Assembly (NCBI GenBank): GCA_900550505.1
Contig: URSI01000050.1
Span: forward strand, 1-7,413
Source of the DNA: an uncultured Eubacteriales bacterium
Lineage (GTDB): Bacteria > Bacillota > Clostridia > Oscillospirales > CAG-382
Direction: 5' to 3'
DNA length: 7,413 nucleotides
Both the position numbers and the translations under genes were made by a program. The notes under the pieces were generated by a model. It was not told the DNA's origin and did not search any database. It saw only the letters and a list, made by a program, of their open reading frames with translations. Positions 1 to 7,347 of this stretch are shown piece after piece (position 1 is the first letter of the stretch; every line of letters begins with the position of its first letter).

Positions 1-2
1 AA

Positions 3-569
3 CCGCCTCATGCTACGAGATACGGGAGAGTGGTGTTTTACGGGTCTTCGATAACGCAGGGCGGCGTGGCTTCGCGTCCCGGTACCAACTATGCCAACCT
101 GCTTGCCAAAAACCTTGATTTTGAACTGTATAATCTCGGATTTTCGGGCAATGCTTTCGGTGATGAGCCGATAGCCGACTATATTGCCTCACTTCCCATG
201 AAGGTGTTCGTGATGGATTACGATTTCAATGCGAGATCGCTTGAGGAGCTTGAGGCGACGCACCTGCCGATGTATCTCAAACTGCGTGAAAAACAGCCGG
301 AAGCCGGCGTGATATTCATTACAAATCCTGTGGCGGGTGTTTATCTGTCGTTGGAATCTGCGGCGAGAAGAAATGCCATAGTGCTGAAAACATATGAATA
401 CGCGGTGTCGCACGGCGATGAACGCGTCAGATATATAGACGGTGCAAGTTTGTTCGGAGAAGACGAACGTGATACGTGCACAACCGACAGACTTCACCCG
501 AACGATCTCGGATTTTTCCGAATGGCACGCCGCGTTGAACCGGTGCTTTCCGAATTACTCGCATACTGA
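3..569 (+). CDS. SGNH/GDSL-family hydrolase, 5' truncated by window edge
   Basis: This is the C-terminal 188 residues of a probable esterase of the SGNH/GDSL hydrolase superfamily. The frame stays open to the left edge and reads PPHATRYGRVVFYGSSITQGG, so GTG codons at 30 and 33 lie inside the conserved block I strand and are not starts. Block I is GSSIT, with the nucleophile Ser expected at codon 48-50. LGFSGNA is the block II Gly region. A D-x-D-x-N segment at 216-230 fits block III. The block V pair is Asp at 486-488 and His at 495-497 in DRLHPNDLG. The YGSSITQGG..SRPG signature resembles the Pfam Lipase_GDSL_3 group, whose members usually carry an N-terminal GxDLY-type domain; that part would lie outside the window. 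No membrane segment is visible. The substrate cannot be read from the sequence; acetyl or acyl groups on a glycan are the usual targets of this group. The gene ends 65 bases before the synthase gene, at a terminator-like hairpin. Confidence 0.88.
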   Translation, partial: PPHATRYGRVVFYGSSITQGGVASRPGTNYANLLAKNLDFELYNLGFSGNAFGDEPIADYIASLPMKVFVMDYDFNARSLEELEATHLPMYLKLREKQPEAGVIFITNPVAGVYLSLESAARRNAIVLKTYEYAVSHGDERVRYIDGASLFGEDERDTCTTDRLHPNDLGFFRMARRVEPVLSELLAY

Positions 570-596
570 GAATAAAATCCCAACCTTTGCCGATAC

Positions 597-614
597 TAAG
601 GTATACATACCTTA
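597..614. repeat. 18-bp near-perfect dyad (possible operator or inner hairpin)
   Basis: TAAGGTATACATACCTTA is an 8-bp perfect inverted repeat around the two central bases AC. In RNA it would form the upper stem of the intergenic hairpin; realistically about 7 bp with a four-base loop. In DNA it has the size and symmetry of a dimeric repressor operator. The sequence alone does not decide between the two. Confidence 0.5.
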
Positions 615-622
615 CGAAAGGC

Positions 623-627
623 AAAGG
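623..627 (+). promoter_or_regulatory. ribosome binding site of the synthase gene, buried in a hairpin arm
   Basis: AAAGG lies seven bases (all T) upstream of the ATG at 635, good Shine-Dalgarno spacing, and it decides the start over the in-frame TTG at 587. The same bases pair with CCTTT at 584-588 in the outer terminator stem, so when the hairpin forms the ribosome site is closed. Confidence 0.65.
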
Positions 628-634
628 TTTTTTT

Positions 635-3600
635 ATGTCTGACGGTATCAGCGAACTGAGACGTTCCATTGAAAATGTTTGTAATGGCTATGGCGCTCAC
701 AAAGGAAAAAATGATCGGTCTGCGGAAAGCAATGAGGCAGCGGAAAACTATTACATTATCTCGCAGACCATGAGAAGCGTTGAGCGTTCAAGGCGCACCC
801 TGGCACGGCATTTTGAAATGAGGCGGCTGACGCGGAAATATTGCGATGAATGTGGGCTTGACGCGAATGAAGACAGGCTTATCGATTTTTTTGGCGGGCA
901 CGGAGACGAGCTGGGGTACTTTGATCTGGCATTGCTCCCGCTTTGTTTAAGCGAATGTGCGCTCAGGAGCATTGCTGAACTGAATGATGTTTCCCGGGCG
1001 ATAAAATTGCTTCACGACTTGAGAAAGGTCGATTTTGAACGCATAATATCGTCGGTTTATATTGCAGAGCCGGTGCTTCGTTCGACTGAAGCTTATGACG
1101 ACTTTGATGAAAGAACAAAAAACGAAATCAGGGCGAGGCTCGCCCGCGTCGCCTTCAAACACGGAAGAAATGAACGCACCGAAGCTGCCGAAATATGCGC
1201 AAACGCAGGCAGTGAAGGATTTTGCCGCAGTTTGTTTTCTGTAAAAACAAATAGATCTTACTTTGCTATTGCCGCTGCGGTATTTATATCTTTGATATTC
1301 AGCGCGTGGGTTATCATTGACGCGGGGATATCACCCGGAAGTTACTCGGCGACGTTTTTTTGTATCATGCTCACGGTGCCTATGGCTTACCTTGCGCTGT
1401 GGTGCTCCGCAAGGTTTATAAGCGCATTTCATGAGCCTTTTCCGGTGCTGAGGTTGAAGGAGAAAGCTGTCAGAAACGTCCGTACACTTGTGTGTATAAC
1501 CACATTGCTCGGGAATTCATCTGACGACGCTTTAAAGCGACTTGCACGCTTCAGAGCGGCAAATAAAAATCAGGACTGTGTTTATGCCTTGCTGGCCGAC
1601 TTGCCCGAGAGCACGCACCGGGACGAGTCGTATGACGAAGGACGTATAGCTGCTGCGGCTGCGGGGATAGAAAAACTGAATCAACGGTATTGCGAATGTT
1701 TTGCTTTGTTTGTAAGACCGAGAACTGCCAACGGTGAGGGAAAGTATTCGGGGCGTGAACGTAAACGAGGCGCGGTGGAGGATCTTGTCGCGCTTATAAA
1801 CAGCGACAGCACGGCGTTTTCGACAGTTTACGGCGCCGTGGACGGGCTTGCGGAATGTCGTTATATCCTTACGTTAGACAGTGACACTAACCTTTCAGTC
1901 GGCAGTGTCGCCGAGATGCTGACGGCTGCCATGCACCCGTTTTGCCGTCCCGTGATAAACGGGGATAAGATCACCGCGGGATTCGGGGTTTTGCAGCCCA
2001 GGATGACGGTAACATCAGAGAGCGCTTCGGCAAGTGCATTTTCGGTTCTTACCGCTTCATGCGTAGGGATCGACGTATATGAAAATGCGTCGTTCAGCAC
2101 GCCGGTTGCCGTTTTTGGCGAGGGCCTTTTTTGCGGCAAGGGGCTTGTGGACGTAAGTGCTTATAAGGCTGCTGTCTCGGATAAGTTGCCTTCCGGTTAT
2201 GTTTTGAGCCATGATATACCTGAGGGCGCGCTTATGCGCACCATGTACCTCCATGATACCGTGCTCAGTGACAACACTCCTTCGGGAGCGGTCCCATACC
2301 TTGTCCGTTCCGAACGGTGGATGAGAGGCGATATACAGAATTTGTTTTTGCTGCGGCGGATCCGTTCCGCCGTCGGCAGATGGGCAATTGGTGAAAATGC
2401 TGTCAGAGCGGTTTGGCCGGCGCTGTCGTTTGCGTCGATAATTATTGCCGCACTTCTTTCCGCACTGGGAAAAATCCCTGAGCGCGGAGCAAATGCGGTG
2501 TTGATATTCTCATTGTTGCCGGTGGTTTTTCCTCCGTTGACAGGTATTTTATCCTCGCCTTCGCGTATAGCGGCGGTTGCATTCAGGAGATTTTTTGCAC
2601 GCAGCATCCAGGGCGTGACACTGGACTTTCTCAGAGCAGTATATGATGTTGTTTCGTTTGCCCAAAACGGGGTGAACTCGGCATTTGCGTGTGCTCGCGC
2701 ACTTTGGCGTATGGTCGTCAGCAAAAAACGCAGACTGGAATGGATCACCGCCGGACAAGCCGAAAACAGCAAGCGGGATACGGTCGCGGCATATATACTT
2801 GCCATGCTGCCATCAGCGATAGCCGGAGCCGTACTTTTCTTTGCTGCACCTGTCGGGATGTATCGGCTGCTCGGTATGCTTTGGTTCTTCTGGCCGGTGA
2901 TAGCATGGCTTATTTCAAGACCGATCCAACGGTCAAAGCGGCGTGTGTGTATTCCGAATGTTGCTGATGAAGCCCGTCGAATGTTTGCTTATTTTGAAGA
3001 TAACGTAAATGAATCGTCCTCTTTTTTGCCCCCTGACAATGTAAGCATGGCACCGGCACGTTCGGTAGCCATGCGGACATCGCCTACCAATATCGGCATG
3101 TATCTGCTGGCTCTTGCCGCAGCGCATGACTTCGGTATGCTTGATGTTCGTCAGATAAGTGAGCGGGCAGAAAAAACGTTGCGTACGCTTGAGCGACTTG
3201 AACGGTGGCGTGGACACTTTTTCAACTGGTATGATCTTACGACACTTGAACCGATAGGCGGCAGATTTGTTTCGACCGTTGATTCGGGGAACCTTGCGGC
3301 GTCGCTTATCGTTTTTTCGGAATTCCTTGATGAACTCGGTATAGGAGAGCTTTCCGCCCGCGCAAGAATATTGGCAAGCGCCGATTTTTCTGCATTGTAT
3401 GACGAAAAGCGGGGTTTGTTCCGCATAGGCTTTGACGGTCGCAAAGGCACGCTGAGCGACGGCTGCTACGATCTTTATATGAGTGAGGCACGCATCACAA
3501 GCTATTATGCAGTGGCAAACTGCGAGGTGCCCGCAGGGCATTTCAAAAGGCTTGCGCGGACATTGACGGTGGACGGCGGTTATGTCGGTATGCTCTCATG

Positions 3601-6600
3601 GACCGGAACGACATTTGAGTATTTCATGCCATCACTGTTTCTGCCTTCGCCGGAGAATTCATTTGTCAGAGAATCACTCGAGTTTGCGCTCTATGAACAG
3701 CGGAGCTTTACGATCGGCGGACTTTGGGGAATTTCAGAGAGCGGTTACTTCGCGTTCGATGCGGAAATGAATTACCGGTATCGGGCATTCGGGGTCCCGA
3801 AGCTGGGGATGAAGTTCTATACGAGCGGTGAAGCTGTCGTTTCGCCGTATTCCACGTGGCTCATGGCTCCGTTTGCACCGGCTGCGGCTCGTGACAATTT
3901 GAAACGTCTCAGAAAGGCGGGCGCATACGGCAAATACGGTTTTTATGAAGCAATAGATTTTTCGCCCGAACGTACCGAACACAGTGCCGTGGTGAAAAGT
4001 TATATGGCTCATCACGTCGGGATGTCGCTTGCAGCGCTGGCAAATCTGTGCTTTGACGACGTTATGGTGAGACGGTTTATGCGGGATGTGCGCTTTGATG
4101 CCGCGCGCGGCCTGCTTGACGAACGGATCCCCGAGCCGGATATATTCAGACCGGGTGCGCCTCCGAGACCTGAACTGCCTGACACTTCGAGAGATGTTGA
4201 GCGTGTCACCGGTCTGGCGGATCGATGTGCCCCGAACTGTGCTTTGCTTTCGGACGGCTCGGCTACGATTATTGCTACGGACCTCGGGCATATCTCCGTC
4301 AGACGCGGCGGTATACTGATGAATGACGCATATATAAACCGTAACGACGTCTCGCGGACTCTGACTATCAGCTGCGGAGGCAGGTCTGTGTGCTGTGACT
4401 GTACTTCGTTTGAACGGGGCGCAAACACGGTGACGTATGTGAGTGCGCGCGGCAGATCGGTTTCACGTGCCGTGTTATTTGTAGCTGACGGTACGTTCGT
4501 TGCAGATGTAGCCTCTTCATCTGCCGCTGACATCTCAATGAGTTTTGTGCCTGTATTTGAAAGAGCTGAAGATTTCGAGGCGCATCCGGCGTTTTCCAAG
4601 CTTTTTCTCAGCTTTGAATACGACGAAAAGTCAAAGGTCCTGTTTATAGTGAGAAAAAGCAGAAAGAGTGCCGCTGGATTTTACGGCGCTGTAAGCGCTT
4701 CAGGCGCCGAGTTCAGCTATTCCATAGGGCGCGATGACAAAAAAGAGAACATTGACGGTTGTTGCGTGGAACCTGAGATCACCTTGACTGTTCGCGGCTC
4801 CGTTTCGGCACGGTTTGTGATCTGCTGCGGATACTCGAAGGAACGACTGCTGAAAGATCTAAAAGCCGCTGAGCGGTTCGAGCCGGCACGTTCGATCAAT
4901 GCCTTGAATTACGCGGACAGGCTGCGCGGCTTGCTTTATCCTTACGGTGGCAGCGGCAAAGCGTTTCTGTCGCGCAGAACGCTCTGGCGTTTTGGACTCA
5001 GCGGCGACTATCCGTTGGCGTATCTGTGTGATCCGACGCCTGAGCGTCTCGCGAGTGAGGTGCGGTTTTTCCGCACTCTCGCCGTTGCGGGTGTGCGCAC
5101 CGAACTGCTCATATCGGTAAATGATGATATGTACTCGAGAGAAAACGAGCGTACGGCGCAAAAGATCATTGCCTCGCTTGCGTGTGAGGATTTTCTTTCA
5201 AAGCGCGGGGGAATATCGATAGCGCACGATATGACGTCTGATGAAAAAAGCTTTGCGGAGTGTATAGCGTACAATAAGCCTTTGCAAAGGCTTGCGCCGT
5301 GCCGTAATATCCCCGTGATTTGCACGACGACGTTTCAGCATGATGATATACCGGCGGAATGGGGCAACGTCATTCACAAGGTGTTTGGCGGTGCATTCGT
5401 AGAGAAGGGCTTTTACGTTGACAAAAGCTTCACCAGAGCCTCTGTTCAGGCTTTTGTGCTGACCGGTCGTTGCTTCGGAACGGTGGTGACGGGGGGCTCG
5501 AGCGGATTTACCTTTTTTGCAGACAGCCGTAACTGTCGTATTTCGTATTTCGCAAATGATAGCCGTATGACACACGTCGGCGAACGTTTGTTGATTTATC
5601 GTGAAGGTGAATATGTCGATGCGCTTGCCGTCAGTTCGCAGGTGTTATTTGCTGCGGGAAAAGCGGTATACCGGGGTGAAGCATTCGGAGTTCCGTACAC
5701 GGTCACCGTGGTTTGCTGTGAAAAATGGCCTGTCAAGCTACTGGAGTTTGTTTCCGATTCACCGCTGGAAACGGTGTTCACTGTGACGCCTCCTTCTGTG
5801 GGCGCGGCGATCTTTTCACCTGAGAGTGCTGCCGGGGCGTACCTTCCGCAATCCGATATGTTCGTAGAGGTCGCATGCTCGGAAGGCGTGACCGACTCAT
5901 GCGACCTTACGGGCACTGCCAACGCAGCGTTGACTGCAAGAAGTGATAAAAACACGGTTTACGCTCTTTTTGCGTCGCGTACCGTGGGTGCAATGCGTGA
6001 TATCCGCAGCAGGATAAGTCACGGGTTTTTCAGAGAGCAAAGCGAAATCTCGGAAACTTTCGCGCGTTCAATGATCCCACCGGCGCGTCTCAATGTAGCG
6101 CCTGCCCTGGATGTGATGTTCAATTTTTTCCTGCCGTATCAGACGGCGGCTTCGAGATTTTTTGCGCGGACGGGATTTTGGCAGTCCAGCGGGGCATACG
6201 GATATCGTGATCAGCTTCAGGATTGCCTAATGCTTGTAAAATCGATGCCGTCAACGGTGCGCACGCATATCATACGCTGTGCTGCGCATCAGTATAAGGA
6301 AGGCGATGTACAGCATTGGTTCCTGCCGGGCGGCGTGGGCGTCAGGACCACGTGCAGCGACGATATGCTTTACCTGCCACTGGTCGTTGCCGAATATATC
6401 AACGCTACCGGTGACAGCGGGATTTTGGACGTAAAGGTAAAGTGGCTTGTCTCGGAGGATTCCGGGATCGAAAAATGTGAAAAACCGCAAAAAAGTGAAG
6501 TATCGGATACTGTATATGAGCATTGCATGAGGGCTGTGGAACGCAGCATGAAACGCGGCGAACACGGACTGCCGCTGTTGGGCGGCTGCGACTGGAATGA

Positions 6601-7297
6601 CGGCTTTTCCGCCGCCGGTGCCGGCGGAAAAGGCGAAAGCGTGTTGAATTGTTTCTTTTTCGTGTATGTATACGAAAAGTTTCTGCCCTTCGTCCGCGAG
6701 CATGAGGCTGCGCGCACAATACGGCGCCGATGCGCCAAGCTGCGTGAAGCGGCTCTGGGATGCTTCGAAAACGGATATTTTTTACGTGCATTTGATGACG
6801 ACGGTAAAAAGATCAGCAGGATCGATGCCGCTGTGCAGGCATACGCAGCATTGTCCTCCATAGCGCCCGAAGCCATGGTGGATTCGGCACTTTCAAAGGC
6901 GTTTGACGTATTGTACGATCGGGAGCTGCAGATATTAAAGCTGTTTTCGCCGCCGTTTGAAGGCGATGACAGGAGCATAGGATATATACAGGCATATAAC
7001 CCCGGCGTTCGCGAAAACGGCGGGCAGTATACGCATGCTGCGGCAATGTTTTTGTTGGCGCTTTGGAGACAGGGCAAACGGTCAGAGGCGTTTGAGCTGC
7101 TCGCCGCGCTCAATCCTGCCCAGCGCATGTCGGCAGAAGGCGACCGTCATCTCGCAATGACGTATCGCAGTGAGCCGTATGCGCTGTGCGGCGATGTGTA
7201 TTCCAATCCCGATATGCCGGGCAGGGGAGGGTGGTCCCACTATACCGGCAGCGCAGCCTGGTATTATAATTGCATAGCAGAGATGTTCGGGCTGTAA
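635..7297 (+). CDS. cyclic beta-1,2-glucan synthase (GT84 - GH189-like - GH94), NdvB/Cgs type
   Basis: This 2220-residue polytopic membrane protein is predicted to polymerise glucose from UDP-glucose into beta-1,2-glucan and to cyclise it. Residues 1-205 are a divergent N-terminal domain. Predicted membrane helices lie near 209-231, 239-259, 592-614, 619-639, 718-737 and 741-760. The GT84 core (about 275-590) has DSD at 415-417, E496, SHD at 525-527 and an RW pair at 561-562. The glycoamylase-like cyclisation domain covers about 775-1165. Beta-sandwich modules follow from about 1190, and a GH94 domain with GGCDWNDG (Asp 1986 and 1989) reaches the C-terminus. The ATG at 635 is chosen for its AAAGG site; an in-frame TTG at 587 would start inside the terminator stem. 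Proteobacterial homologues have about 2800 residues, so this form is compact, but no frameshift or missing domain is seen. The symbol ndvB/cgs is withheld because assignment rests on domains alone. Transporter and degradation genes are absent from the window. Confidence 0.9.
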   Translation: MSDGISELRRSIENVCNGYGAHKGKNDRSAESNEAAENYYIISQTMRSVERSRRTLARHFEMRRLTRKYCDECGLDANEDRLIDFFGGHGDELGYFDLALLPLCLSECALRSIAELNDVSRAIKLLHDLRKVDFERIISSVYIAEPVLRSTEAYDDFDERTKNEIRARLARVAFKHGRNERTEAAEICANAGSEGFCRSLFSVKTNRSYFAIAAAVFISLIFSAWVIIDAGISPGSYSATFFCIMLTVPMAYLALWCSARFISAFHEPFPVLRLKEKAVRNVRTLVCITTLLGNSSDDALKRLARFRAANKNQDCVYALLADLPESTHRDESYDEGRIAAAAAGIEKLNQRYCECFALFVRPRTANGEGKYSGRERKRGAVEDLVALINSDSTAFSTVYGAVDGLAECRYILTLDSDTNLSVGSVAEMLTAAMHPFCRPVINGDKITAGFGVLQPRMTVTSESASASAFSVLTASCVGIDVYENASFSTPVAVFGEGLFCGKGLVDVSAYKAAVSDKLPSGYVLSHDIPEGALMRTMYLHDTVLSDNTPSGAVPYLVRSERWMRGDIQNLFLLRRIRSAVGRWAIGENAVRAVWPALSFASIIIAALLSALGKIPERGANAVLIFSLLPVVFPPLTGILSSPSRIAAVAFRRFFARSIQGVTLDFLRAVYDVVSFAQNGVNSAFACARALWRMVVSKKRRLEWITAGQAENSKRDTVAAYILAMLPSAIAGAVLFFAAPVGMYRLLGMLWFFWPVIAWLISRPIQRSKRRVCIPNVADEARRMFAYFEDNVNESSSFLPPDNVSMAPARSVAMRTSPTNIGMYLLALAAAHDFGMLDVRQISERAEKTLRTLERLERWRGHFFNWYDLTTLEPIGGRFVSTVDSGNLAASLIVFSEFLDELGIGELSARARILASADFSALYDEKRGLFRIGFDGRKGTLSDGCYDLYMSEARITSYYAVANCEVPAGHFKRLARTLTVDGGYVGMLSWTGTTFEYFMPSLFLPSPENSFVRESLEFALYEQRSFTIGGLWGISESGYFAFDAEMNYRYRAFGVPKLGMKFYTSGEAVVSPYSTWLMAPFAPAAARDNLKRLRKAGAYGKYGFYEAIDFSPERTEHSAVVKSYMAHHVGMSLAALANLCFDDVMVRRFMRDVRFDAARGLLDERIPEPDIFRPGAPPRPELPDTSRDVERVTGLADRCAPNCALLSDGSATIIATDLGHISVRRGGILMNDAYINRNDVSRTLTISCGGRSVCCDCTSFERGANTVTYVSARGRSVSRAVLFVADGTFVADVASSSAADISMSFVPVFERAEDFEAHPAFSKLFLSFEYDEKSKVLFIVRKSRKSAAGFYGAVSASGAEFSYSIGRDDKKENIDGCCVEPEITLTVRGSVSARFVICCGYSKERLLKDLKAAERFEPARSINALNYADRLRGLLYPYGGSGKAFLSRRTLWRFGLSGDYPLAYLCDPTPERLASEVRFFRTLAVAGVRTELLISVNDDMYSRENERTAQKIIASLACEDFLSKRGGISIAHDMTSDEKSFAECIAYNKPLQRLAPCRNIPVICTTTFQHDDIPAEWGNVIHKVFGGAFVEKGFYVDKSFTRASVQAFVLTGRCFGTVVTGGSSGFTFFADSRNCRISYFANDSRMTHVGERLLIYREGEYVDALAVSSQVLFAAGKAVYRGEAFGVPYTVTVVCCEKWPVKLLEFVSDSPLETVFTVTPPSVGAAIFSPESAAGAYLPQSDMFVEVACSEGVTDSCDLTGTANAALTARSDKNTVYALFASRTVGAMRDIRSRISHGFFREQSEISETFARSMIPPARLNVAPALDVMFNFFLPYQTAASRFFARTGFWQSSGAYGYRDQLQDCLMLVKSMPSTVRTHIIRCAAHQYKEGDVQHWFLPGGVGVRTTCSDDMLYLPLVVAEYINATGDSGILDVKVKWLVSEDSGIEKCEKPQKSEVSDTVYEHCMRAVERSMKRGEHGLPLLGGCDWNDGFSAAGAGGKGESVLNCFFFVYVYEKFLPFVREHEAARTIRRRCAKLREAALGCFENGYFLRAFDDDGKKISRIDAAVQAYAALSSIAPEAMVDSALSKAFDVLYDRELQILKLFSPPFEGDDRSIGYIQAYNPGVRENGGQYTHAAAMFLLALWRQGKRSEAFELLAALNPAQRMSAEGDRHLAMTYRSEPYALCGDVYSNPDMPGRGGWSHYTGSAAWYYNCIAEMFGL
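1457..2404 (+). other. GT84 glycosyltransferase domain within the synthase
   Basis: This encodes residues about 275-590, the cytoplasmic polymerising domain framed by membrane helices. Landmarks in family order are RTLVCITTLL, YALLADLPES, GRERKRGAVEDL, then LDSDT (Asp 415 and Asp 417, the DxD-type metal/UDP site), GFGVLQPRMTV, FGEGLFCGKGLVDV (Glu 496), SHDIPEG (Asp 527, Glu 530) and RSERWMRGDIQ (Arg 561, Trp 562), equivalent to the R-x-H-R-W-I-R-G-D-W-Q block of NdvB proteins. The nucleotide-binding and acceptor motifs are therefore present. In the family this domain also starts chain synthesis on the enzyme itself; the attachment residue cannot be seen here. Confidence 0.85.
2957..4129 (+). 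other. glycoamylase-like cyclisation domain (GH189 type) within the synthase
   Basis: This encodes residues about 775-1165. Conserved blocks in order are RTSPTNIGMYLL (from 814), RGHFFNWYD (His 861, Asp 867), STVDSGNLA (Asp 883), GCYDLYMSEARI, SWTGTTFEYFMPSL, LWGISESGY (Glu 1035), YRAFGVPKLGMK, YGFYEAIDFSPER (Glu 1105) and YMAHHVGMSL (His 1126-1127). This is the Pfam glycoamylase-like fold. In the Thermoanaerobacter italicus synthase, the equivalent domain was shown, to my recollection, to cyclise beta-1,2-glucan by retaining transglycosylation (family GH189). Glu 1035 and Glu 1105 are conserved acidic residues and candidate catalytic positions; their roles are not established here. Confidence 0.82.
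4202..4834 (+). other. first beta-sandwich module, GH94-associated
   Basis: This encodes residues about 1190-1400. The opening LLSDGSATIIATDLGH (Ser 1206) matches the L-S-N-G-x-Y start of GH94-type beta-sandwiches. ERAEDFEAHPAFSKLF (His 1317) matches the aD-x-x-HPAFs-x-LF block found in cyclic glucan synthases. The typical tryptophan-rich motifs of this module are poorly kept. It is followed by LLYPYGGSG (from 1433) and LWRFGLSGDYPL (Trp 1451, Asp 1458), which match the LYPyg and LWryGISGDlPi blocks of the family. Confidence 0.65.
5432..7294 (+). other. GH94 phosphorylase-type C-terminal domain within the synthase
   Basis: This encodes residues about 1600-2220: a beta-sandwich (VKLLEF and neighbours), a linker, and an (alpha/alpha)6 barrel from about 1815. 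Barrel landmarks are GYRDQLQD (Arg 1858, Asp 1859), EGDVQHWFLP (1889-1898), GVRTTCSDDM (Arg 1904, Asp 1909-1910), GGCDWNDGF (Asp 1986 and 1989; the family's general-acid Asp lies in this motif), RENGGQYTHA (Gln 2131, His 2134), GDVYSNP and YTGSAAW (Thr 2204, Gly 2205, Ser 2206). The His and Thr-Gly residues match phosphate-contacting positions in characterised GH94 phosphorylases, so phosphorolysis or chain-length trimming looks possible. The loop before RID at 2062-2064 is shorter than usual. Confidence 0.85.
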
Positions 7298-7318
7298 ACA
7301 GAGCAACTAAAATTTCTA

Positions 7319-7347
7319 TTGATTTCAGGGCGGAAATCTGGTATACT
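7319..7347 (+). promoter_or_regulatory. sigma-A-type promoter for a gene beyond the right edge
   Basis: TTGATT (7319-7324) and TATACT (7342-7347) are separated by exactly 17 bases, a well-formed -35/-10 pair. The expected start is near 7353-7356 and points out of the window. The whole spacer lies within the 5' half of the hairpin at 7327-7397, so transcripts from this promoter would lack the 5' arm of the outer stem. Confidence 0.6.

Larger units (their letters stand above)
582..634 (+). terminator. two-storey intrinsic terminator-like hairpin between the two genes
   Basis: An outer perfect 10-bp stem pairs AACCTTTGCC (582-591) with GGCAAAGGTT (620-629). Inside it, after a symmetric 5+5-base internal loop, an inner perfect stem pairs TAAGGTAT (597-604) with ATACCTTA (607-614). 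The run of T residues covers 628-634. This is the form of a Rho-independent terminator placed 12 bases after the hydrolase stop codon. The T-run ends directly at the ATG of the next gene, and the 3' arm carries that gene's AAAGG ribosome site, so the element may also act as an attenuator or translational lock on the synthase gene. The base pairing is seen directly; function is inferred. Confidence 0.8.

Noticed and set aside
30..569. Reading the hydrolase as a complete gene starting at GTG 30
   Set aside because: The frame is open to the left edge, and GTG 30 sits only four codons before the catalytic GSSIT block, inside the core strand that precedes it. The gene is truncated by the window.
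535..576. A promoter for the synthase in the end of the hydrolase gene (TTGAAC 535-540 with CATACT 562-567, or TTCCGA 548-553 with AATAAA 571-576)
   Set aside because: The first pair has a 21-base spacer and the second matches the consensus poorly in both boxes; neither is convincing.
587..634. A 16-residue N-terminal extension of the synthase from TTG 587
   Set aside because: The TTG lies in the 5' arm of the terminator stem with no ribosome site before it, while ATG 635 has AAAGG at good spacing.
2197..2805. Long antisense open frames inside the synthase gene (also 2933-3541, 4012-4599 and 6370-7128 on the - strand)
   Set aside because: They overlap well-conserved coding blocks, their translations are low-complexity Ser/Arg-rich with no recognisable motif, and no ribosome site supports them. 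They are shadows of the main frame.
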